Assembly: GCA_015680685.1 (NCBI GenBank) | Contig: MNCI01037953.1 | Span: forward strand, 1,874,716-1,926,492 | Reading direction: 5' to 3' | DNA from: Gnetum montanum | Lineage: Eukaryota; Streptophyta; Gnetopsida; Gnetales; Gnetaceae | Length of the DNA stretch: 51,777 nt | In this document: positions 10,221 through 20,289 of the stretch, in pieces | Layout of the letters: each line of letters begins with the position of its first letter | How positions within the stretch are numbered: the stretch's first letter is position 1 | The notes under the pieces: model-generated | Databases searched by the model: none | What the model saw: the letters and a program-made list of their open reading frames with translations, nothing else | Told to the model about the DNA's origin: nothing | Translations under genes and position numbers: made by a program

Positions 10221-12194
10221 ATGTCTTCTTCTTCTTCTCATAAGAGCACTTCACCACCTAGGGATTATACAAGAAATAGTCGGTAGTCTAACATGCATAA
10301 CCAAAATTCACCAGTTCCTCAACAGTACCGGGTGGTATATACTCATCCCGATGAGTATATACCTGATTTTACTTTTATCCTCCATCAAGATAAACAATTT
10401 CGTTGAAGAGACTTGCAAGGTAACATAGTGTTACCTCCAGATCGGGTAGTCCCTAACATGCTTCTTCGTGCTCTTGCATAAATAGGCATGACACAGATCT
10501 ATGCTAAATACATTGTAGGTGATTTTGACACAAGGGATTACCATCCCATAGAAGCACAACGTTTAAGGGACTTGTGGCAGGAGAGCCACCATACATTGTT
10601 GAAGGGCAAAGGGGTCCCACACATCCTAAGTAAAATTGGAGATGGCGAACCACTTATAACGGGTTATTCATCAAATGATGTTCCCCCTCTTAATGATAGT
10701 GAGGAGGTGGAGTATCAGAACCTATGCTCCATGATACACAACCATGGTTCTGATCCCCATGAACGCCAACTATTCACTGAGGGAATGAAAACACATGACA
10801 AGGACGGGCATTCTAATCGTCATCACGATCGGGGCCAAAGCCACAGAAGAGAAGGTAAGAAACATCGTCATGGTGATGGTTCTCCTTCTTATTCCCCTTC
10901 ATCACATCATTCACCCTCTTCTTCCACATCAGGGTGCTGTCATAAAGAGCATAACAATGAGAATAAGGGTAAGCAAGATGAGAGACCTTAACGAGAGAGT
11001 CGAGAGAGAGGACGAGGGCAGTCAAGAGAATCAAGGCATGAATGAAGGGAAAGTAGGGAATAACATAGGCATCATAGACATCATGAAAAATATGATCATG
11101 ACAAACCCCTACTTGCCACCCAAAGTATGCTAGATATTACGAAGGCAGTGAGAATATCAACAAGGCATCAAAAAGATAGCCGGATCAAGCACTTAGACAT
11201 GAATAATATCCCACGCTTCAAAGGGGGATACAACACTAATCCAAAAAATCATTGATAGGAATTCCATGATGCCTACACCTTATTGAACATAGAAAATTAG
11301 TGGAAAAAATTAAAGTTATTTCCTAGGACACTTGTAAAGGAAGCAGAGAGTTGGTACCTATCCTTAGAGCTAGAAACCAGTAGGAGGTGGAGTACAATGC
11401 TAGAATTTTTCAACGATAAATACCAAACGTACTCCAGAGTGTCTAACTTGCGTAAGAAGATCCAAGGATGGAAGCAAGGAACTCATGAACCCTTGGATGT
11501 TGCCATGGGCCGGTATTATGCATTGCTACATCGTTGCCCGGGCCATGGTTATGCACAATGGGATCAACTACGCCACCTTGTAGATGGGCTAAGATATGAA
11601 ACTAGGAGAACCCTTGGGACATATGCTCAAGGGAGATTATCTAAACTTAGATCCCATGAAATTCATTGATTGTTGGAGCAAGTAGCCAAAGAAGAAGGGG
11701 AGCTACAGAAAAGAGAAAGCACAGAAGAATATAACTGCGATGCTTCCATCCGGAAGAGGGAAGTGAGATTTTGTGATGAAGAGGCTGAGTCACCACTTGA
11801 GGAGTTGGTGAATAGAAAAATATTGTCACTTCAAAAGCTAACAATGGAAGTTGCGGCTAAGGTAGATCATATATAGGAATCCTTAGATAGTAGACTTGAA
11901 CTTGTCCTGAAAATCATAGAGGAGTCTAAGGAGGAACGAAGTAGTGCTCACGATAAGAAAAAGCGGAAAGATTCAGGCCATACACGTGACAAGGGTAAGG
12001 GAAAAATGAATATCACCAATGAGGTTGTGGATTCTAATACAAAAAATGATGATGTATGTGAGATCTGTCAATATGACCATTCTAAGGGATGTTGCCCAAT
12101 AATCTCACATCTACAAGAGTCTGGGATGTATGCACTCAACCCGAGACTTAACAGATGGCAGGCACCCCTGAAGGTTACCTTATCCCCAAGGTAA
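10221..12194 (+). pseudogene. Retrotransposon gag (element 2), stop-riddled but in one frame
   Basis: The frame from ATG 10221 stays open in register for 658 codons, interrupted by point stops. It begins MSSSSSHKSTSPPRDYTR. A serine- and His/Arg-rich linker lies at about residues 180-260. The Retrotrans_gag core is near residues 370-480 (AESWYLSLELE, then FFNDKYQTY, then HRCPGHGY and DGLRYETRRTL). A charged region follows (DKKKRKDS), and a zinc knuckle CEICQYDHSKGCC at about residues 612-624 has CX2CX3HX4C spacing. Stops at 10284, 10404 and 10479 fall where the gag at 50919 has CAA, TGG and CAA. The product would have been the particle-forming capsid/nucleocapsid. The protease follows in another frame. 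Confidence 0.88.
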
Positions 12195-12294
12195 CCCAAG
12201 GTAGTTCCACCAACCATTAACATACTATCCAGGTGGAATTCCACCACACCCTATCAAGCAACACTAATAGTGGCAACACCCACAGTCATGGGGG

Positions 12295-13365
12295 ATGCCA
12301 CCACCTAGGCTACAATACTCTTACCAGCAAACTGATCCTCATGGCTATTACGTGCAGCAGCTGGTTTCTCCAAGTGACTCTATGGGTCACACAACCCCAA
12401 AACATCACTACCAAGTTTGGGAGTATTTTAGAACTCCTTCTCCTCTGAGAGACACTCCACACGCATACCATCCTCTAAATCCATCTATCACTCTCGCACC
12501 ATTAGTTCCAATACCACCCGCTCAAACAATGCAAGGGGAACTCCCCACTCAACTGTAGCAACGTAATGCTACGAGAGCTATAAACATTCAACCCACTGCT
12601 AGTTTTAAAAATCATACAAAGAAAAGACCTTTCTTCAAAAACAAAAGCCCAAACAAGCTCTCACAACCACAAGCGGTTGAGTCTGTGTATGCTCCTCCAA
12701 CAATTAAGGCTTCGGAGCTCCCTTCAAACCAACAACATGGCTTAATGTATACAGTTATGTTAACACATACCATTACCGACTGGATCAAGGTGAGAAACCT
12801 TCCTAGGAAACTTTCTGATCCTAGAAGTCCCTTAATCTACCTCCAAGTCACCGGGAATGAACCACATAAGGCTCTTCTTGACTCAGGTTCCGGAGTCAAC
12901 TTAATTTCATGAGAAATTTATCAAGCTTGGAACTTGCCTCCACTCAAGAAGAGCAATATTCAACTAGATCTGGCTGACCAATCCATCACCATTCCCTTGG
13001 GATTGGTGGAGGACATCGTTACCACTATGTGTGGTTGGTCATACCCAGCTGATTTCTTGGTGATAGAAGTCAATAGCAATGAAGGGGACTTTCCAATTAT
13101 AATGGGAAGGGCATGGCTAAGCACAATAGATGCATGCCTAGGAATTCATGATCTTTGCTTGAAAATATCTAAGGTAAACATTTATGGAAAGATCGAGAAG
13201 AAGATTGTTCCGTGCATCACATACAATGACTCCAAGTGTGATGACATTGGGAAATGCTCAGCATTTCCTGCATGTAATCGGTGTGCACCAGAGGATAACA
13301 TTGAAAGGTGCCTATATGTACCAACCACTCAACAAGAGAACACCCTGTGGTTGATAGCTAATTGA
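12295..13365 (+). pseudogene. Retroviral-type aspartic protease, gag-downstream (element 2)
   Basis: The +1 frame relative to gag reads through a proline-rich linker. It then shows the protease active-site motif ALLDSGSGVNLIS at about 12870-12909 and the C-terminal flap-side motif PIIMGRAWLSTIDAC at about 13093-13137, equivalent to the usual ILGRPFL. There are stops at 12556 (TAG before CAA, probably a former CAG) and 12910 (TGA), so it is inactive. Such proteases cleave the Gag-Pol polyprotein in the particle. Normally reverse transcriptase would follow; here the frame stops at 13363 and no RT appears. Confidence 0.82.
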
Positions 13366-15434
13366 AAGAGCAACTGACCAACATGCATGGAACGAACTAG
13401 GGGAACAACTCATGCCCATAACGAAAGCATAGATACATTTGAATATGAGCATCACCAACTTTCACCTCTTAACCTAAAAACATCAATCAGGAGAAGTTGG
13501 AAACTTTTAAGAAATTCAAAAATGTGCTCATTATTTTGGATCTCTCCCTTTCCATTCAGTCATGGAGGAGATGGCCACCTATGCTGATCATTCGGGGCCC
13601 TCAGTTCTTTTAAGTTTTTGTTTTACACATTTTTTTTTTACAAATTTCTTTAACTTTTCTTATTTTTATTTTACAACATCATTATAATTTTTCATTTTGT
13701 GTGTATGTGTGTGTGTGTTATCCATCTTGTATGTTTTTCATTTAATAAGTGTTCTTAATGATGGTATGAACTATTTTCCTATTGATTGCTAATGTTTGAT
13801 TTTTACCTTTAAGTCATGGTGTTGATACTAAGGTATGGTTCTTTTGATATGGTAGGAAATGAGTTCACTTCATCCATCCATCCACAAATTTCTATGGTCT
13901 CTCTCAACTTGAAAATTTATAGTCCCTTTCTAAATAAGAACTCTAATGAATTGGTGACTAGGCATTTCTCAAACTAAGGACTCAAGGATTGAAAAGGGTG
14001 TGACTTCAAGGGAACTTGATGCATTTGTGTTGGCCATTCTCTTGGGTGCTTGGATGTTTTCTTCTTGAGTTTCTTACCATTTCAATATTACCCAATTATC
14101 AGGAAGCTAAGCAAATAAAAATAACAAAGTCTTTACATGGTATGGTTCTCACACATAAACATATAAAATAATGAAAAAAAATAGAAAAATAGAAAAAAAG
14201 GGTGAGAATTCAAAGCACACCCCTTAGATGAAATAATCATTTTGGCTACAAGCACTAGTTATGGAACTAAAATAAAAATGTTCCCTCTAACTAAGGCCCT
14301 TCTCGCTTCCCATTCTCTCCTCCTTGTTTCGTCGGAATGGTGGTGGCTCTTGGGTGAAGGCATTCTTGTTACTTCAAGGGGATGGATTGGCTGAATGCAT
14401 TAATGCGAAGTCACTGGATGTGGTTTGTTGAGGCTAGACTTGGAATGGGATCTACTAAGTCACATTAATCATGAAATCTACAAGGGGCTGTACACCACCT
14501 TCTCTCCATCCTTCTCTCCATTATTCACCTCATTATCGGTTGTACCAGTAGTATCTATTTTGGTTGACGCATTGTTTTCTTTTTGGTAAATTCTCGTGGT
14601 TAAGACTTTAACTCTTGTTCCAAATGACATTCCTAGAGCCTACAAACTCTTCGAATGTGGGTTTGTTAGGGCATTAAGGGCATGAGCCTACTTTGGGGAG
14701 GACCCACTAACATTCCTATTTGGTGCACCAGTTAAATTCTTTTCCCTAACATTTTTGGCAATCTATTTTATTTTGTTCATTTCCATCTTGACATCCATTT
14801 CATCAATATCATAGTTGTCTCTTTTTCTCCATCTTTCTTGTTCATTTTCTTTCTCCATTCTATCACTACTAGAGTTTTGCTCTTAGTCATGGGGGTCTAG
14901 ACCCAAATTTTTTTGATTTTCTCCTAACCCCTACACTTTTGGTAGTCACCATGAATATATCTCCAGACCTGTATCAGCCATACCACAACTCAGCCAATGG
15001 ACCTTTCACTAAAGCAAGGTATCATTAGCATTATGATTCATTTACCCTTTCTAACAAAAGAATGTGTTGTGTGTGCAGATGGAAATCATGCAACAATGGA
15101 TTGGATTTGGAGGGAACACTTGGAATGGAGTAGTGCTGAATGTAGCTATGCAAGGAGCAAGATTGATGGTGTGCTTATGGATGGACAACGAAAGGCGCAA
15201 TCTTGGTGTTGGCAGCAGCAAAATTTCTTTCTCTCTCTCTCTTCCTCAACTACCAAATAAGGCCTAATGTCAAATGTATAAGGTGTTCACTCTTGTTGTT
15301 GTGAGCACCAGTTTTGTCTTGTCTTGTAATGATGATTCGTTCACATGTCATCCCATTCACCATTAGTTCCATTTGAGTCAATAATCCCATACCTTCCCAA
15401 TCTTTTGTAAGGAACTCGAGGATGAGTTTTTATT
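13366..15434 (+). other. Element 2 internal region lacking pol
   Basis: AT-rich sequence without a conserved frame. Two short overlapping ORFs (14997-15267) match nothing I recognise. The stretch at about 14640-14740, including ctttggggaggacccact, matches the upstream flank of ORF2 in the minus-strand elements (about 48690-48760). A second polypurine-like AGTCATGGGGG is at 14885-14895. No RT (YxDD), RNase H or integrase motif was found. Confidence 0.6.
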
Positions 15435-15448
15435 CAGTCATGGGGGTA
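15435..15448 (+). other. Polypurine tract of element 2
   Basis: It reads CAGTCATGGGGGTA immediately before the 3' LTR start TGATGGGATG. It is identical in its core to the tracts of elements 1 and 3. Confidence 0.88.
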
Positions 15449-16320
15449 TGATGGGATGTGATATTGCATGGGCTGCGATATCGCATACATGATATCGCAT
15501 CCACTGCGATATCACATCCCCCACGATATTGTGTACACGATATCATGTCTTCCCCTGCAATATCACGTACACGATATCGTAGTGGGTCGCCAAGTCTATA
15601 AATAAGAGGCGGCTCTCCCTTGTTTTGAAGTTTAGGCCTAAACCATAGTGAAACTCTAGTAGTTTTACCTCTCCAGAGATAGAATAACTTCTATGTGTCC
15701 ACAGTAGGAGCTCCAAAGTGAACGGATCTTTATTTGAGCAAATATTGTACTTGAACACAAGTTTGTGTACAAAAATAAAGAAGAACTTCTTGGATAAACC
15801 TTGTAGTGCATGGACTAAGCTAGATAGGACTTTATTTATTGTTATTTATTGTTTATGATTTAAATGCTTTATTAGTAATTAAATCTCTCTCAATCCTTCT
15901 CCTGTAGTTAAGTGCATTCAGTACGACCACTTCAAGCACGTGCGTTATGCTTGGTGATCCCAATACTGAATAGCATTTGGTAACCGAGGTTGCATTGGTT
16001 CACGGTGTGAATGATACGTGGGAATAGATACTGATGCTAGGTTAATTAAGGCTTAGTTAGTTAGTTAAATTTAGTTAATTAGTCTCTTCACCCATCACCT
16101 CATTAGCATAGGTGATAAAACACAAAAGACATAAAAATCACATACCTCAGACTTACTTAACCATACAACCATGACAAATAAAAGTTTAGGAAGACAACGA
16201 ACGATTAACCTTAAGTGTTCCATAAGGCGTGTAGGCACTTAGTCTACAGAGTTCGACCGGATCACGTGTGTGATGCTCATATTCGTATGGTTAAGTGTAG
16301 GGGTACCTCCCCACTCATCA
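15449..16320 (+). repeat. 3' LTR of element 2
   Basis: An 872-bp LTR pairing with 9155-10077 but with a shorter palindrome array: about eight GATATC-type copies at 15455-15582, several with CG changed to TG or CA. TATA box at about 15597. It ends CTCATCA, followed by the AAAGC duplication. Confidence 0.92.
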
Positions 16321-16325
16321 AAAGC

Positions 16326-16430
16326 TTATTCTAAGGAGAATGGAATATGGCTAGCTTAGTACTACCACTTTCAAGATGGGCTAAAGTAATAGTGTAAGGG
16401 AAAATCTAAAAAGAAAAGAAAAGAAAAGCA

Positions 16431-16461
<31 letters not shown>

Positions 16462-17099
16462 CGTGCTTGTCATGGTGTGAGTGTATGGGGAGAGGTAGTT
16501 TATATTCTTGATCATGACTCTAAGTAGGAAGTACATGTTCTTGATGGTAGCTCCAATCAAGGGAAACATGTTTTTTATGGCAATGCTAACTAGAGAGTAT
16601 ATTTTTTTGACTATTACTTTGAGTAGGAAACATAGGACTATGACTATGACTTTAAGCATGAGGCACATGTTCTTAACTATGACTTTGATTAAGGAGCATA
16701 GGATTGTAACTTCAAGTAGGAAGCACAAGTTTGAAGATGGAGGAATGCATACCTCTAAAAGACTACACATTTATATCACTAAGAAATGTAGAAAAATACA
16801 TCCCATTTTGAGTCTTTCTTCAAGAAGAAGGGTTAGTATTATTTGTATGAAAAAGAGTAAACACTCTTCTTTTTTAAGTTGGGTTGCATGAGCATCTTTA
16901 AGCCTTAATTAGATTTCAATTTGAGTTTAATAATTATGCTTTGTGGTGGATTACACTAGCTATTGAATCTTCTTGTCTTCAATTATCAAACAAGTTATGA
17001 TTTTTTTAATACCCTTGATATATGATGTGCTCTTCATATTTGAAGATGTGTATGAACAAAGACATTAGCTTTGACGATGTTGCTTCTTTCAAGTAGGTG
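16326..17099. repeat. Unassigned region with TG microsatellite and degenerate tandem repeat
   Basis: A (TG)n tract lies at about 16431-16460. From about 16508 to 16735 a degenerate 33-36-bp tandem repeat is visible. Its plus-strand frame repeats the theme MTLSRKxMFL and stays open to 16891, but this openness follows from the repeat and I do not call it a gene. The rest is AT-rich and unrecognised. Confidence 0.5.
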
Positions 17100-17404
17100 A
17101 GAGTGTAGGCAAACATGTCTTCTTAATAGATAAAAATATTTTTCCTTCTAAAATGGAGCTAGAGGAAGTATGGAGATCGTGATAGGCTCCATACTATTAA
17201 AACCATCACCAAAGAACTACATGGCCATGATTTCTTTGTATACTACATCACAAGGATATGTAGGCTTGTGGAGAGGCTTTAGCTTCAATGCTCAGGCCAC
17301 TGCCCTTTTCTTTGAAGTAAGGCTTAGGGCTAGATGCATTAGAGTAGCAACATGTCTTAACTCTCTTAAGGGAATGACTTTGTCCATGTATGCTAGTACT
17401 TTTA
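17100..17404 (+). repeat. Old dispersed repeat, copy B, left part
   Basis: It aligns with the left half of 7145-7715 and stops exactly at the family B insertion. The last five bases, TTTTA (17400-17404), recur at 36109-36113, where the repeat resumes. Confidence 0.8.
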
Positions 17405-19136
17405 TGTAATACCCTCCTTCCTATCCCTTAGATTGAAGAGCATTACATTGGGTAGAACTCCTAAAAAAATGATTGGTCATGGCAAGAGATACAAACAAAT
17501 GAACTAAGTAGCAAAAGGAACAAAGGAACCTAGCATAAAGCCATGATCCCAAAGAGAAGAGAAGAGGAAAGTAATAGTAGAAGAAAGAAATACATAAATA
17601 TAAAATCATATAAATATAAAAATTCTGAAGAAGAAATAGGATAACATAAATTGCAAAATTAAATCCCATAATATATATGAATGATACAATGCCACAAGTC
17701 TAAACCATACATGTTTCATAAATTCATAAAAGAAAAAATAGGATTAATGCAATGCTAAAAATTCCAAGATATAATATCCAAAGCTATAAAATGAGACATA
17801 ACATTATCAAGTTCATATCATCATAACAAATCCTCCAAAAGCTTCCATCTCCATTCCAAACTAATCAGCCTAAAAATAAAATGAATTATCAATTTAAAAC
17901 TGAGTGAGAAACCTTGGCAACATCTCTGATCACTAAATGCATAGATCACATGGGAATTAGGAGGAGCATGGATGACCTGCAAAATATGTTAGCTCAACAA
18001 GCATACAAGTGAACCACCAAAACATCTAGTCAAACATATAAATGCATAACCATAACATCCATCCATCATATGATGTCAATACCAAGGTTTACCCACCATA
18101 ACCATCACAATAAATAAGGAATCTAGCACACATCATACTCAATGTCATATGTGTATTATGTTATCATGTATACTTGCCAATATCCAAAACCAACTTGTAT
18201 CAAAATCAAATATCAAACTACCATGCACATGGATTTATTATTAGTCTCAACTAGAATATGAAGCATCATCTAAGACATCACTTCCAATATTCTCCAAACA
18301 TACCAATGCTAGAGGCATCACCCAAGACATGACCTCTAATTTTATAGAGGCACAAATCAAAAAGAAAAGGACTAATGAATTATGAAATCACCCTCTCCTA
18401 TAGGATGGAACCTACAACAAGATCCACACTAGTATACTCTACATTGAGGGTCAATCATCAAAATCGTCTTCAGGGAGCCCATCTCCAATTGGCCACACAA
18501 ACTCAATGCTAGATCCAACATCCAACAACCAAAGAATCCAAAAATATGTCATCCAAACTAACAACAACAACAAAAAACCAAAAACAAGGGTATTAACAAA
18601 CAAGAGATTTCATCTCATCTAAAGATCCAACAATCCAAGTGATCCTGAAAAGGATAACAATCCAAGGAACCATATGATACTAATAGATCAAATATAATCA
18701 CAAGGAAATATACCATTATGAGGAATCAAATCCATAGCCAAGAGAACTCATATAACTTAACCATATTCCTAGATGCCAACAAAGTCCAAGAAGAATAAAG
18801 TTAATCAACAATATAGAGGATTTGATAGGGTTTTAGAAAATATTAGAGAGATGTCATCACATCTCAGCTAAGAAGTCTCAAGTAAGATGACATGACATCC
18901 CAAGTGAGATGTTTTGACATCTTGGATGAGACATCTTATGTGATAGTGAGATGTCTCTAGGAAAATTAGAAACATCTTGTCTTAGGCTAAGATGTCTCAC
19001 ATAAGATGTCTCAGAGAAAGGTGAGACATCTTGGTTGAATTGAAGACATCTAGAATAGAGATGAGACATCTTGCTTGGGTGACTAGCTTGCATGTGGTAT
19101 ATCTTGGTAAAGGTCTAGGACATCTTGCATAGTAGG
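17405..19136 (+). repeat. Family B 5' LTR, left part
   Basis: It begins with TGTAATACCC, a terminus typical of plant LTRs, and runs to the GTAGG target site at 19132-19136 where the Tat/Ogre-like element entered. The LTR resumes at 33178. No gene is present; open frames on the minus strand near 17421-17669 and 18878-19093 are low-complexity. Confidence 0.65.
18848..19130. repeat. Inverted AGATGTC/GACATCT motif cluster
   Basis: About a dozen copies of a 10-12-bp motif occur in both orientations (TGAGACATCTT and AAGATGTCTCA) within 280 bp of the family B LTR. Neighbouring opposite copies can pair into hairpins. Function unknown; it may be a protein-binding or structural array comparable to the GATATC array of family A. 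Confidence 0.65.
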
Positions 19137-19875
19137 TGAAATTCCACCAAATTTGGGCTACCACATCTTAACCACAACTTTGCCTAAGTGTAATTGTGAG
19201 GCCAATTTTTTGCAAATTTTTCTAAGTGTTGGGACTACACTCTTTTTTGCCCTAGAGTGTAGTCAACCCAGTAGAGAGCGTAGTTAGCTCCAAAAACTAA
19301 TTTTTTGCAATTTTGGAAAAGTGTCATCATGAAGTAAGAAGTTACAAACTTTTCTAAGTATAGGGACTATGCTCTCCATTTCCCCAAAGCATAGTCAACT
19401 ATGTAGAGAGCATAGTCAACATAAAGGCCAATTTTGCAAGATTTTCTAAGTGTTATGCTAGTTGCTATAGATTTTCTAAGTGCTGAGACTACACTCTCCA
19501 CTACCCTAGAGCATAGTCAAGCATAATCAGCATTAAGGCCTAGTTTTTGTAAACATTTTCTAAGTGTTGAGACTATGCTCTCCACTGCCATTGAGAATAG
19601 TCAAGTGTAGTCAGCATCAAGGCCTAGTTTTTGTAGAAATTTTTCAAGTGTTGAGACTATGCTCTCCATTTCCTTAGAGCATAGTCAAGCATAGTCAATT
19701 GGAAGCCAAATTTTGCATTATTTAGCATCACACTTGGTAAGTCCCTATTTGATCAACAAGACTATTCTATGTACCCTATCTCTACCTCTACCAAGCCCTC
19801 ATGTGAACATGGGGTTAGAACTATGTGTCTAAAAACTCCTTAGTGTTCCAACCACTGATGTTTTTAGTCATTATA
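19137..19875 (+). repeat. 5' LTR of element 4, internally deleted
   Basis: It starts TGAAATTCC and shares the first part with 31606 onward and the last 160 bp with 33010-33172. It lacks about 830 bp present in the 3' LTR (roughly 32125-33010), with the break near 19705-19735. U3 contains four to five imperfect units of about 95 bp. Each has a CTCTCCACTxCCCTAGAG-like inverted pair around ACTATGCTCT and AGAGCATAGT. The missing part includes the only TATA-like box of the 3' LTR. Confidence 0.8.
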
Positions 19876-19881
19876 GTTTTC

Positions 19882-19898
19882 TAGCACTAGAAAGAGGG
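19882..19898 (+). other. Primer-binding site of element 4, tRNA-Asn type
   Basis: It reads TAGCACTAGAAAGAGGG, six bases after the LTR end. From memory, the complement of the plant tRNA-Asn(GTT) 3' end is TGGCGCTAGAAGGAGGG; 14 of 17 positions agree and all three differences are G to A. Confidence 0.6.
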
Positions 19899-20289
19899 TT
19901 AATCCATTTCCCTCTTTTAGACTTTTTTGGTGATTGTCTCATGTGCTCTCTACATCCTCATTGTTAGCTTTGGGCTAGCATAGACCCAACACGCCTATGG
20001 ACCTACCACGTTTGGCAATAGCTGGATCTTAGGCTAGTGTAGGCATTGTCTACCAACTAGTTGGTGTAGATTCGATCCTATCATCGGTTCCCCTAGAACC
20101 TCATGTAGAAACCCCAAATAATCCATTCCTACACTTAGCTAAATTCTAGGATCTTAGTAGAGAGTGTAGTTAGCTCTTAGTGTAGAGAGAATAGTCTCTA
20201 GACTTAGCCATTTTTCCACAGTTTCTAGACGTAGCCATTTTTGGTAGTTTCCATAGTTAGCTATTTTTTTGCAAATTTCAATTGGCATC
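19899..20289 (+). other. Element 4 leader
   Basis: Untranslated region between primer site and gag. It holds scattered copies of the GTAGAGAG-GTAGTTAG words also seen in the LTR array. No gene is present. Confidence 0.5.

Larger units (their letters stand above)
9155..16320 (+). mobile_element. Complete family A gypsy-type retrotransposon (element 2)
   Basis: A 7.17-kb plus-strand element flanked by the 5-bp duplication AAAGC (9150-9154 and 16321-16325). It has LTRs at 9155-10077 and 15449-16320, a primer-binding site at 10079-10096 and a polypurine tract ending at 15448. The internal region codes for gag (10221-12194) and an aspartic protease in another frame (12295-13365). The next 2 kb has no reverse transcriptase, integrase or ORF2. 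LTR segments I compared by eye differ by roughly 5 percent, mostly transitions, so this is younger than element 1. Confidence 0.92.

Noticed and set aside
16508-16891. 127-codon ORF beginning MIMTLSRKYMFL
   Set aside because: Its openness comes from a degenerate tandem repeat with unit length a multiple of three. No domain or conservation is seen.
17421-17669. Minus-strand ORF with hydrophobic, membrane-like composition
   Set aside because: It lies in an A-rich part of the family B LTR, which yields Phe/Leu/Tyr-rich text on the other strand. No conserved counterpart.
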